DNA of 37,319 nucleotides from an uncultured Prevotellaceae bacterium (GTDB lineage Bacteria > Bacteroidota > Bacteroidia > Bacteroidales > Bacteroidaceae). Below are positions 1-8,774 of the stretch, piece by piece. Position 1 is the stretch's first letter. Each line of letters begins with the position of its first letter. The stretch covers positions 1-37,319 of the forward strand of contig CACYKX010000009.1 in NCBI GenBank assembly GCA_902775075.1, in the 5' to 3' direction. The notes beneath the pieces were generated by a model. That model was given only the letters and a program-made list of their open reading frames with translations, made no database searches and was not told the DNA's origin. The translations under genes were made by a program, and so were the position numbers.

Positions 1-136
1 CATCAGCCACAGCTACAGTACAGATAGTATCATCCGTAAAGCTGTTTTTGTCTGAAAACAGTTCAAAATTGTAATCATTCGTGGGATTAAATTCCCAACA
101 GCTACCTACTATGTCCCCTATAATAGCTCCTAACAT
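1..136 (-). CDS. ADP-ribosylglycohydrolase, N-terminal part (runs off the left edge)
   Basis: The minus strand from the ATG at 134-136 encodes MLGAIIGDIVGSCWEFNP, then ELFSDKNSFTDDT and TVAVAD, up to the window edge (45 codons). This is the characteristic start of the ADP-ribosylglycohydrolase (DraG/ARH) family, whose FTDDT segment supplies Mg2+ ligands. These enzymes remove ADP-ribose from proteins or nucleic acids or hydrolyse related metabolites. The start lies only 11 bp after the stop of the DUF2357/McrC-like gene in the same direction, so it is probably the next gene of the leftward operon. Its target cannot be deduced. Family assignment is firm; a defence role is inferred from position. 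Confidence 0.85.
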   Translation of the reverse strand, partial: MLGAIIGDIVGSCWEFNPTNDYNFELFSDKNSFTDDTICTVAVAD

Positions 137-147
137 ATAATGTTTCT

Positions 148-1779
148 TTAGAATGTTCGATAATTAGAGACAAATATGTTGTCCATCCCCCAATCGTTGA
201 ATGAGAGATGTTTTAATTTTGGGTTAGAATTACTGAAAATAGCAGAATTTTCACCTTCGTTTATTTTCAATACAAAATAATCATTCATCATTAAATAGTT
301 TATATCTCCGTTATAAGTCTTTACTGGTGACTCTGGGTGTAAGAATATCATGGATTGAGGAGAATCTTTCTTTTGCTTTATATTCTTGACATGTAAGCCA
401 ATAAGTATTGCTCGCATGTACATTGCAATTCTTTCGACAGAATTAACGTCCTTCAAATTTACATTTATAATACAATCCGGCTTATTTGATGTTATTTCTT
501 GATAATGTCTCAAATTGTATTGAAGAATTAGACAATCCTTGGGAATGTTTTTTTCTTTCAATTCTCCAACAATAGTTATTATCCTTACTTTATGGGTGCC
601 AATGCAAAGTTTTAATACTCCATCCTCTCTTGTAAGAGTTATAGAAGGAAAGGCAGAATAATGGTTCTCCTTAAAAACAGCAGACCATTGACATTCAGAT
701 TCTTCATGTATGTCATAGTGGAAATATTTTACCACGATATATTTTATCAGTGCATTAGCATATGAAATGAGTCCCCTTAAAGTATCTTGATGTTCAGTAT
801 GTAATCGATTAATTGAATACTCTTGAATCTCTGAATTTAATTCAGACCATAATGATTTTAGATATTTGTAATGAGGATGACCAAGCAAGACATTTGTGTC
901 ATGATAGGTAATGGAATCTATTGTTCTTGAATTGACTTCTTGGGTTAAATTCTTACCCAACATTATTACACACTCATTCATCAAACGACGCAATTTCTTA
1001 TATGTTAAATCAGATTGATTTTCGTCATCATCAGATTTTTCTGTAATATAGTTTTGATCGTGATATTCTCTACCATATAATTGAAGATTTCTTTCTGGTT
1101 TAGCGTACCAGTAAGAATCTCCAGTAAGACCTTTTTGATAATTGATCAAACTGTTCTTGTATTCTTTGATAAACTCTTTAGCATCTTCAACAGATTTTAA
1201 TCGTCCTCTAAGATAGGCCAGTGTTCGTTGAACAAAGGCTACCAATAATCTATTTTCATAGATGTCAAAATCCATACTTAACTCTTCAGTTAAGATTCTC
1301 TCTGGCCTAAAGGAAACAATGCTATATTGCTGCCAGTCCTCCGTGTGAGCACCTAAATACTGATAACTTCTGGGAGTTATTCGTTTGGCTTTGGATACAT
1401 TAACTTTCTCCTCAATTCTATTTAGTTTAGAATGTGGCTTATCATAAGCGGCTTTAATATGATGGATATTCTCATAAAGATGTTCCTCGAATAATGTTAA
1501 TTTAATCTCTGTGCAGACGTCCCTTATGATGGGAGATGGAAGATGTTCTTTACATGGAACGAGACCTGCTACTTCTTGTGTCAGTCTGCGTAAGATTTTA
1601 TGAGTGGTAGCGTATGTGTCACCAAGAAAAGCATCGTTTATAGTTGAATCACAATCGGTTGGTAGATTATCTTCACAAAGTTCCTCATTTGTCTCTGTGA
1701 TTATATATCTACCAAGATTGATTGTACTGGACAATTTCTTTTCGTCCACCAGAGTGTTATATATACGATCAAATATCAT
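148..1779 (-). CDS. DUF2357/McrC-like partner of a McrB-type NTPase
   Basis: A 543-residue protein. Residues 171-177 read FDIYENR and are followed by a hydrophobic helix, the signature segment of DUF2357 proteins, which typically pair with McrB-like ATPases as McrC homologues. The gene overlaps the upstream McrB-like gene by 4 bp, supporting an obligate pair. Canonical McrC proteins end in a PD-(D/E)xK nuclease. Here I could not see a convincing D...ExK motif in the C-terminal 150 residues; the segment around KPDCIINVNLKDVNS sits about where the nuclease core would be and may be a degenerate or divergent version. Likely role: assembles with the NTPase hexamer and couples it to a nuclease or RNA-targeting activity. 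Family call moderately confident; loss of nuclease activity tentative. Confidence 0.65.
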   Translation of the reverse strand: MIFDRIYNTLVDEKKLSSTINLGRYIITETNEELCEDNLPTDCDSTINDAFLGDTYATTHKILRRLTQEVAGLVPCKEHLPSPIIRDVCTEIKLTLFEEHLYENIHHIKAAYDKPHSKLNRIEEKVNVSKAKRITPRSYQYLGAHTEDWQQYSIVSFRPERILTEELSMDFDIYENRLLVAFVQRTLAYLRGRLKSVEDAKEFIKEYKNSLINYQKGLTGDSYWYAKPERNLQLYGREYHDQNYITEKSDDDENQSDLTYKKLRRLMNECVIMLGKNLTQEVNSRTIDSITYHDTNVLLGHPHYKYLKSLWSELNSEIQEYSINRLHTEHQDTLRGLISYANALIKYIVVKYFHYDIHEESECQWSAVFKENHYSAFPSITLTREDGVLKLCIGTHKVRIITIVGELKEKNIPKDCLILQYNLRHYQEITSNKPDCIINVNLKDVNSVERIAMYMRAILIGLHVKNIKQKKDSPQSMIFLHPESPVKTYNGDINYLMMNDYFVLKINEGENSAIFSNSNPKLKHLSFNDWGMDNIFVSNYRTF

Positions 1780-4145
1780 TGTCTATTTATAGCAATATCA
1801 AGTAATGCCAAGGAGTCCTTGGGCTCTTCTTCAAAGCTTTCGTTAAAGTAGAAATAAAGACTTTCCTTTAACTCCTTCAATGTTGATGATTTCAGTTCTA
1901 ATCTGTTCTCTATACCTCTAAGCAAACGGGTAGCTATAAGGTGATCTGCAGCTTCAGCTAAGCTTTTCTTTTTTTCTTCTGGTCCTGTAGCTATGTATGC
2001 TGATATAAATCTGAATGCTTGACTTTCAAGTCGCTTACCAATGCCAATACCAACTCTTGCAAACATTTCATCAACCTCTGGTTTAGACAAGAAATCAACG
2101 AATTTGCTAAACTCTTGACTGTATTTGTCCTCAGCATTTCTAAACTGTTTTTCTAACCAGTCATAAGGGATGGTCAGCTTGTCACTGATTGTTTTTATAT
2201 CAGTATTCCTTGCCCTTTTGATGTCCATCAAATTTGAACGGTCACAGGTTTTGGGTGCAAATCCGAGTGTCGTTTCATCATGGTTAGCAGTACCAATGAA
2301 TCTTACATTAGAAGGGACCTTCATCTTACCATTTCTCGTTATCAGACTTGGCAAGAATTCAGATGGAGCATCAATATTGACATATCTGTCCTTTTCATCC
2401 TGTTCAAGGAGCGAAAGAAAGTCAGCAAAATAATGTTCTGGATGAGAAAGATTCATCTCATCCAATATGATGAAGAATAGAGTATTACTATATTTTGGCA
2501 ATGATGCCATATACAGAGCTTTGAAAAAGTCTGTTTCTTGGTATTTCTTGTCGAAATGGTTAAAATAACCTACCAAGTCCATCCTGTCTCTCCATCCTGA
2601 TTGAATAGCACATATGCGATATGGGGCATTGGGCATACCATATTCAAAATCCTGGTACTTAGCTGAACCCGCAACCATTGCTTTCGCTATTTCGCGAGGA
2701 AGACTTGTTTTACCTGTACCGCTAATACCCTGCAAGATTGTCAATGGAGACATGTTGATACCTGCTATAAATATACGGATAGTCTTAGTATCGTATGAGT
2801 AATTTTCATTTGTAAACATGTATGACTGGAGATATTGAACCATCTGTTTTAATCCGTAGTTGTTCAATTGTTGGTTGCTTCTCAAAGTCTCTTTGAAGTT
2901 ATCTGACTCATCTATGAACTGAGCAAACTCAAATGCTTTTTTCTGTTTCCCATCTTCACCTCTCAACTGACTAATAACCCCCTGAAGTTGCTCAATAAGC
3001 GAGTCCTTGTGTTCCAAATTAGCATTGAGCGTGTCAATCTTAGAATGGAATTGGTTGATTTCCTGAATGTAATAGTTCTCGTTAGATAACTTTTCACGCA
3101 GTTTTGCCAATTCTTCTTCATTGACCATTTCTTGTAATTCTTCAACTTTTGATGTTAGAATATCAACCGATTCTTTTTTCTGTTGATAATCATTTATCGT
3201 TGGACGACTTTCAAGTTCGTTTTTCAAGCGAATAACTTCCTCTTCTGAAGTGCGTAATTTCTTCAGTATCTCTTCAGGAGAAAGAGTTCCCGCCAGACTC
3301 CACAATTCATTGATTGTGAAATTGTATTTGTCGTTCTCCTTTTTAAGACGTGTATTGTCTATAGTTAGTTGCTTGTTCTCCTTTTCTAGTTCGTCTATTT
3401 TCTCCTCAAATTCATCTTCAACATCTTCTCTAATTTCTGATTCTTTGAGGTTCAATCTGTTTGTTTCACGAGTTTTGTGCTTCTCGAATTGCTCTTTATC
3501 TTTCTGAAGAGCCAACTTATCTGCTTCCAGTATAGCTTCACGTTCAGATAGATTCTCTTCAACACCAAGCTGTTGAAGGTGTTTCTTTAGCAATTCTTGC
3601 TGTTGATCAGTTAGTTCTTTTATGCGTTCTGCTGTTGCTTTGGTAACGTTCTCTTCTGTCTCTTTAAAACTATTAAGAAGGTTCAGAATAACTTCCGTGT
3701 AGAGTTTGTCACTCATGGCAACTTCTCTACGCTGGATGTCTTGCTTCTGTTTTGCAATCTCTTTCTTTTCCTGTTCTAATTCGGATTCACTCTTTTTTAG
3801 GTCTGCTTTTCTTTGAGAGATTTCTTTCTCGGCACTTTCTGCTGCATTTTTAGCATTCAATTGCAAATCCTCATACTTCTTCTTAGCAGCAAGAAGCATC
3901 TTGTGTATGCTCAACAAACGTTCCAGATATTTTTCAGCATCATTAGAAGCCATTATCTCGTCAACCTGCTTTTTCTCAGCACTACTCAGTTCTGCTTCCT
4001 CCAGTATGGTGTCATCACTGGCCTCCAGTAATGTATTCTCAATATTCTCTACTTCAGAAGATTGACTTGCTATAAGTTCAGGCGTAATATCCTTTACTAT
4101 CATCTTCTGTTGCTTAGAAACATTCTTTTTATTTGACTTACCCAT
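1776..4145 (-). CDS. Coiled-coil McrB-like AAA+ NTPase
   Basis: A 789-residue protein in two parts. Residues about 60-430 are charged Lys/Glu/Gln-rich heptad sequence predicted to form a long coiled coil. The C-terminal half is a McrB-clade AAA+ domain: Walker A GISGTGKT at 473-480, Walker B ILDEMN around 560-564, sensor-like GTANHDET around 616-623, and the arginine-finger type CDRSN just after 630. McrB homologues hydrolyse GTP or ATP as hexamers and drive a McrC-type partner, here the next gene (4 bp overlap). The N-terminal coiled coil instead of a modified-base reader domain recalls CoCoNuT McrB homologues. The upstream gene ends 2 bp before this start, so expression is tightly coupled. 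ATPase class is clear; CoCoNuT membership needs phylogeny. Confidence 0.8.
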   Translation of the reverse strand: MGKSNKKNVSKQQKMIVKDITPELIASQSSEVENIENTLLEASDDTILEEAELSSAEKKQVDEIMASNDAEKYLERLLSIHKMLLAAKKKYEDLQLNAKNAAESAEKEISQRKADLKKSESELEQEKKEIAKQKQDIQRREVAMSDKLYTEVILNLLNSFKETEENVTKATAERIKELTDQQQELLKKHLQQLGVEENLSEREAILEADKLALQKDKEQFEKHKTRETNRLNLKESEIREDVEDEFEEKIDELEKENKQLTIDNTRLKKENDKYNFTINELWSLAGTLSPEEILKKLRTSEEEVIRLKNELESRPTINDYQQKKESVDILTSKVEELQEMVNEEELAKLREKLSNENYYIQEINQFHSKIDTLNANLEHKDSLIEQLQGVISQLRGEDGKQKKAFEFAQFIDESDNFKETLRSNQQLNNYGLKQMVQYLQSYMFTNENYSYDTKTIRIFIAGINMSPLTILQGISGTGKTSLPREIAKAMVAGSAKYQDFEYGMPNAPYRICAIQSGWRDRMDLVGYFNHFDKKYQETDFFKALYMASLPKYSNTLFFIILDEMNLSHPEHYFADFLSLLEQDEKDRYVNIDAPSEFLPSLITRNGKMKVPSNVRFIGTANHDETTLGFAPKTCDRSNLMDIKRARNTDIKTISDKLTIPYDWLEKQFRNAEDKYSQEFSKFVDFLSKPEVDEMFARVGIGIGKRLESQAFRFISAYIATGPEEKKKSLAEAADHLIATRLLRGIENRLELKSSTLKELKESLYFYFNESFEEEPKDSLALLDIAINRQ

Positions 4146-4147
4146 AA

Positions 4148-5653
4148 TTATATAATCGATATATATGATTTAACTATTTGAATATACGAATTATAAAGAC
4201 TGTTAATGTCTTTCTCTGCTTCAGAAAGTGGAATCTCTTGTTCGCTACCTCCGTGACTTTTATCATTTCTGAGGATGCTCAGGTTGATAATAAATTGTAT
4301 ATGTTCTCTGAAGACATTATATATAGGTGCATTGCTATCAAATTGTCTTGTTAGAAGCATTGCAGCAAATTGGGAAAGCATTGATTTTCTTAAAAGTGCT
4401 CCCCTTGATGCCTTTTGCAGTTTATAAAAATTGGAAATATATTGCCCCCTTGTTAATTGATTAACTTGTCTGCTCATGTCATTAGGAGCAAGATACTCTT
4501 TTAGCACATCTTTTAGGCGATTAAATGCCAATGTTCGTGAATGATAATCATTCGCCAATATGGTTTCTATAGTTTTTTGCATACCACCAAATAAAGGCAT
4601 CTGATAGTCGAAATTGTTTATGTGTTGCAAACGAATAAATGCACTGATAGTATTCTTTACTTGCTCTTTTAATTGTTCGTCCAACTTTTCGAAACCATAT
4701 CCCAATTGGAGTTTTATCTCGTCAGAAGTTTCGGATTCTAACATAGCGTCAACTTCAGCATATTTTCTGTTTATATCAGTGTCGGCCTCTCTGAACTCAT
4801 TTAGGATCTTTTTTTTCAAACTAGGAAGATTGAGAGATTTTAGATACAACTCCAACTCTTCACTATCTCCATCCGCAAAAGGATTTGTAACCTTCCATTC
4901 TGAGCTATAGATACCTTCTTCTTCGTTTACCATAGGAAGGTAAATATATGCGCAAACCAGCACAGGTATTGGTGAACTACTTGGTACAAATCTAATAGAA
5001 AGCAGTTTGGAGAGTCCATCAAGGGACTCGCTGTCTTCTACATAATCTTGATTGTGCTTAGTGTTCTCTATCAAATGACATACTTCAATATCAGAAGGTG
5101 CATTGCCTCTTATTTGCTGTTGTTGCAGATTTATTTTGTATAAATTTTCCACAGAGTTTGAATTCTCCAAGTCTATGGCAATTAATGAACCTTCTTCATC
5201 AATTAATTCTGCTTCACGGATAGTAGGTATATAATAAGGATAGTAATTCGTTTGAGTTAAGTATTGAAATACATAACCCATTCGTTGCGTTTCCTTATCA
5301 ATAATAATATGACTTTTGTTATCAAGAAGTTCTATACCATATTGAGTAATTGATCCGTACTCCGATAATAGATTTTTCCTGATTAACTCGCCTTCAACAC
5401 GTTCCAATAGTTTTATATCCAGCCCCGTCATATCTGATATTGCAGAACAAGATGTGTCAGGTTGTCTTTTGAATTTCAATACGATCTCCTGAAAAAAGTT
5501 CAACTCGGATGTGAATCCTTGGCTTTGTACCCTATACATATACATAGGGATGCCAATGAGGAAACTTTTCTCAGTAGGTTTCGTTTGGGAACAAATTATT
5601 TTATTTGATAAGAACTCCATATTGCAATTTTGTTTGATGTGAATAAAGTTCAT
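4148..5653 (-). CDS. Winged-helix-like protein with C-terminal HEPN motif
   Basis: A 501-residue protein not matched by me to a named family. Residues about 50-110 (DMTGLDIKLLERVEGELI, then a short turn and YGIELL) look like a winged helix. Residues about 365-500 are helical and end in ILRNDKSHGG, which contains the HEPN-type RxxxxH motif (R462 to H467) followed by helices, as in HEPN ribonucleases. The region around 180-330 is unassigned. The start overlaps the SF1 helicase end by 53 bp; AAGGAC lies 4 bp upstream of ATG 5653, supporting that start, but ATG 5620 (20 bp overlap, no such motif) is possible. It sits between the UPF1-like helicase and the McrB-like NTPase, a position suited to an RNA-directed effector. 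The HEPN call rests on one motif and its context. Confidence 0.5.
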   Translation of the reverse strand: MNFIHIKQNCNMEFLSNKIICSQTKPTEKSFLIGIPMYMYRVQSQGFTSELNFFQEIVLKFKRQPDTSCSAISDMTGLDIKLLERVEGELIRKNLLSEYGSITQYGIELLDNKSHIIIDKETQRMGYVFQYLTQTNYYPYYIPTIREAELIDEEGSLIAIDLENSNSVENLYKINLQQQQIRGNAPSDIEVCHLIENTKHNQDYVEDSESLDGLSKLLSIRFVPSSSPIPVLVCAYIYLPMVNEEEGIYSSEWKVTNPFADGDSEELELYLKSLNLPSLKKKILNEFREADTDINRKYAEVDAMLESETSDEIKLQLGYGFEKLDEQLKEQVKNTISAFIRLQHINNFDYQMPLFGGMQKTIETILANDYHSRTLAFNRLKDVLKEYLAPNDMSRQVNQLTRGQYISNFYKLQKASRGALLRKSMLSQFAAMLLTRQFDSNAPIYNVFREHIQFIINLSILRNDKSHGGSEQEIPLSEAEKDINSLYNSYIQIVKSYISII

Positions 5654-8600
5654 AAAGTCCTTTTACATGACGCATGGCAAATTCATCATTAAACATGCTG
5701 CCATCACCTACAGTAATTAAGAGTCTTATTGCACGAGAGAAAGCTACATTTAGACGATTCTCCAACATAAGGAATCCGAATATTCTTTTTTCATTCCCTT
5801 CTTTCCGATCAACATTATTTGAACGTACCGTGCTAAGAATTACCACGTCAAATTCCTTACCCTGGAATGAGTCTACAGAACCGATTCTTAATCTTTCTCT
5901 ACCATCTGAAGTTGTAGCGTATAAAGGACTAATTACATAATTACCTTCTCTATCAATTTGTGTATAGCCTTTCTTGATTCCTGCTTTCATTAGTTCACGA
6001 ACTTGTTTGGAATAGAATGTTATCACACCTACTGAGAGTTTTTTATCACGCTCTAGAATATCATTCAAAATATCCATTATTTTGTTGACTTCTGCTTTGC
6101 GCGACTTACTTTGCCCTCTTTCCTCATATCCCATGGCCACACCATCAACATCCACAAAGGCAATTGCTTTATTCTTCCATGGTTCAGGAAGATTATGCGC
6201 TCTGTCTTTGGCTGTAACTCCGTTTTCAAGTTTTCCTTCATAGTACGTGTTACTTATAAAGCTACCTATGGCAGGGTGCATTCTAAATTGCTTTGTTAGC
6301 ATGATGCAACGTTGTGGTACGACACCTTTAAGATTGTCAAAGATGATGCCAAATAGGGATTTCTTTAACAATTCTTGTTTTTCTTCAACAACAGATGCTT
6401 CTCCTTCCATTGAATCTACAACTTCATCTGCAATATCTTGCTCCAACAAGTGAGGAAGCTGCATCTGGTCGCCCAGCAAAATGATTCTTTCTGTAGCTTT
6501 TGTCATTGGAATAATCAGGTCAAGGGGATTAGAACGAGCAGCCTCTTCCAATATCACATTACGTGCCCTGTCATTACCTAACTCAAGGGATAAACGCGCG
6601 GAAACTTGATTGGTTGCAGCAACGCTTACGCCGTAATTACGAATTGCGTTTTCTATGTATCTTGTATTTCCTAGAAGTGAATCTTTTAACTCATCCAGAA
6701 CTGACCAATAATAAACCTGTTTTCGCTCAGTTATGGTCTTCATATCATATTCTTTCCCTTTCTTAATAGCCTGAAGTAACCAGTCTTTCAAATGCTCTTC
6801 TGTTAATTTCTGAATATCATTGCCACCAAGTTTATCAATAAGCCTGTCACGAATGTCAAAGAATCCAAAAACGGTACTATTGGTTGGTAATTCTTTACCA
6901 TTCATATCGTCCATAATGATATTCTCCTCTTCAGTCAGTTCATCATGGCAATATTTGTCCAATTTAGCAGCTGCTATATGGCATGACTCTATATCTTGAT
7001 ATTCCTGTATGTCTGTACTTATCTTTTGAAGTTTGTCAATGGTTCTAATGGTTTTTCTATCCAATTGATTCTTGGGTTCAATCATATGAATCCATTGTTG
7101 TGCCAACTCTTTATCAAACACGCATTCATTGAGCAAGTGAGTAATCTTGTTACAAGTATCACTTAAACTACCTTCACTGATATATACATTATAGATATCT
7201 TTTAAGCGTTCTGAAACGGTATATTTAATACCATCAGGACTTAATCTTTCCAATTCTGCCTCAATGCTCTTTTCTAATTTATCTATAAATTGACGTGTGG
7301 CATTCATTGTCTGAGTCGTTTTGCCCAGTTTAACAGTAGGTAGCCCCTCTGTATAGATTTTGGATGCAATGTGCTCAACGGTGTCATTTTGGAAAGCAGA
7401 TGCAAGGATGAGTTTGGGCTTACTTGATTTATCGCCTTTTTCTTTTTCTGCAAACTCTACCAAGCGATGGCATATAGCTGAAACCACAGTCGTTTTTCCA
7501 GTTCCCGGAGGCCCTTGGATTGCAATAATATCTGGTGTTTGAAGTGCCAGATTAATAGCATTCTCTTGATCCTGGGTTAATTTATTGATGCCAAACTGTT
7601 TCTTTACAAACTCTCTTGTCGCATCGGATATAAGCAACTTGCCTGCTTTTCCGGTTTGCATAGTTGGTTTGTCTTCCATAGCCTCCCACAAGAAAGCCAA
7701 AAGTGGAGAAGTCTGCTCTCGTAATTTACTGAGTGCATTGTCTCTTCTTTTCTTTACAACTAAGTCACCAATGGGAGACAAGTTCATAATACCATCATCT
7801 GGCATCTTAAACAATTCATCTTCAAAAGTACCTTTTTTATTGTGAGAAGAGTATCTTACAAGTTTAAATAGTAGTTTACTTTCATCTAAAGTAACTTCAA
7901 ACAATGCACCAGTACGAGCCAAATCTATTAAAATGCTTTCGCTCTCTGGATTTACCTGCAGTTCAACTTCCACTTGTCTGTCAACTAAACTGCGTATCTT
8001 CTTGAATTTTATAGAACCTAATTCTTTTGCAATCTTCGTGGCTCTATCTACTTCTATTTGAGCGTAGGTTTCCCATAGCTTCAGCAGAGATTGCCCTTTC
8101 TGATCCAGTTTTGAAAGTCTGTCAAGACTAATCTTTATCTGCGATTCATTCTTGAAAATCACTTTCTTGTAACATCTGACAGAAAGAGCAGAGAAGTTGT
8201 AGATGTCATTGGGAAACCTGAATTTTGATGATTTGTATGCTTTTGCTGTTCTATTTACGATATCCTTTTCGCCTTTGCGTTCTCCATGAGCGACCATCTC
8301 GAGCCCAAGAATTTGCCATTGAGGGCCATTTGTGTATTCTTGTAAAAACAAGAATGAATATTTTCCTCCGTCAAATACAAGATTCTCATATAGATATGAT
8401 TCCAATTTATCCATACTTCTCCCCATGTTCCTGTTGACCAATTCGTCCCCAAAAGCGATAGAAAAGTCATTCTCAAAAGGCTGACACTCACGAATAGGCA
8501 AACATGAAAGCATAAACTTCCCTTTCTCTCCAGGAGAAAGTAAATATAGATAGTTAATCTTTGGCAAATCACACGGCTCGATATCAATCACCTCATTTGA

Positions 8601-8774
8601 ATGAAGACGAATTGGCTTCTCGTTGATCTCAAATAGCGGACTCTTTTCTTCATATTTCAAGAGATAAACCACTATTGGTTCATCTATCTCAATATGTTCA
8701 CTGGGAGAAACTGTATAAGTGTGGCTGTATGCAGCTTCCTCAAATCGAATGAATAGGTCCTTTATATGTGGCAT
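5601..8774 (-). CDS. UPF1-like superfamily 1 helicase
   Basis: A 1057-residue protein. The C-terminal two thirds hold a complete SF1B helicase: Walker A GPPGTGKT at 421-428, motif II ILEEAARSNP at about 741-750, motif III LLGDQMQLP at about 766-774, motif IV TKQFRMHPAIG around 835, motif V SVDSFQGKEFD at about 968-978 and motif VI NVAFSRA near 1013. This is the UPF1/AAA_11-AAA_12 arrangement, with long helical inserts between motifs I and II. The first about 400 residues are uncharacterised. The Walker B acid reads EE instead of the usual DE. Such helicases translocate 5' to 3' on RNA or DNA; UPF1-like helicases occur in coiled-coil McrBC systems. The gene overlaps the upstream pseudokinase by 13 bp and the downstream HEPN-motif gene by 53 bp. 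Helicase call firm; RNA versus DNA substrate unknown. Confidence 0.85.
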   Translation of the reverse strand: MPHIKDLFIRFEEAAYSHTYTVSPSEHIEIDEPIVVYLLKYEEKSPLFEINEKPIRLHSNEVIDIEPCDLPKINYLYLLSPGEKGKFMLSCLPIRECQPFENDFSIAFGDELVNRNMGRSMDKLESYLYENLVFDGGKYSFLFLQEYTNGPQWQILGLEMVAHGERKGEKDIVNRTAKAYKSSKFRFPNDIYNFSALSVRCYKKVIFKNESQIKISLDRLSKLDQKGQSLLKLWETYAQIEVDRATKIAKELGSIKFKKIRSLVDRQVEVELQVNPESESILIDLARTGALFEVTLDESKLLFKLVRYSSHNKKGTFEDELFKMPDDGIMNLSPIGDLVVKKRRDNALSKLREQTSPLLAFLWEAMEDKPTMQTGKAGKLLISDATREFVKKQFGINKLTQDQENAINLALQTPDIIAIQGPPGTGKTTVVSAICHRLVEFAEKEKGDKSSKPKLILASAFQNDTVEHIASKIYTEGLPTVKLGKTTQTMNATRQFIDKLEKSIEAELERLSPDGIKYTVSERLKDIYNVYISEGSLSDTCNKITHLLNECVFDKELAQQWIHMIEPKNQLDRKTIRTIDKLQKISTDIQEYQDIESCHIAAAKLDKYCHDELTEEENIIMDDMNGKELPTNSTVFGFFDIRDRLIDKLGGNDIQKLTEEHLKDWLLQAIKKGKEYDMKTITERKQVYYWSVLDELKDSLLGNTRYIENAIRNYGVSVAATNQVSARLSLELGNDRARNVILEEAARSNPLDLIIPMTKATERIILLGDQMQLPHLLEQDIADEVVDSMEGEASVVEEKQELLKKSLFGIIFDNLKGVVPQRCIMLTKQFRMHPAIGSFISNTYYEGKLENGVTAKDRAHNLPEPWKNKAIAFVDVDGVAMGYEERGQSKSRKAEVNKIMDILNDILERDKKLSVGVITFYSKQVRELMKAGIKKGYTQIDREGNYVISPLYATTSDGRERLRIGSVDSFQGKEFDVVILSTVRSNNVDRKEGNEKRIFGFLMLENRLNVAFSRAIRLLITVGDGSMFNDEFAMRHVKGLYELYSHQTKLQYGVLIK

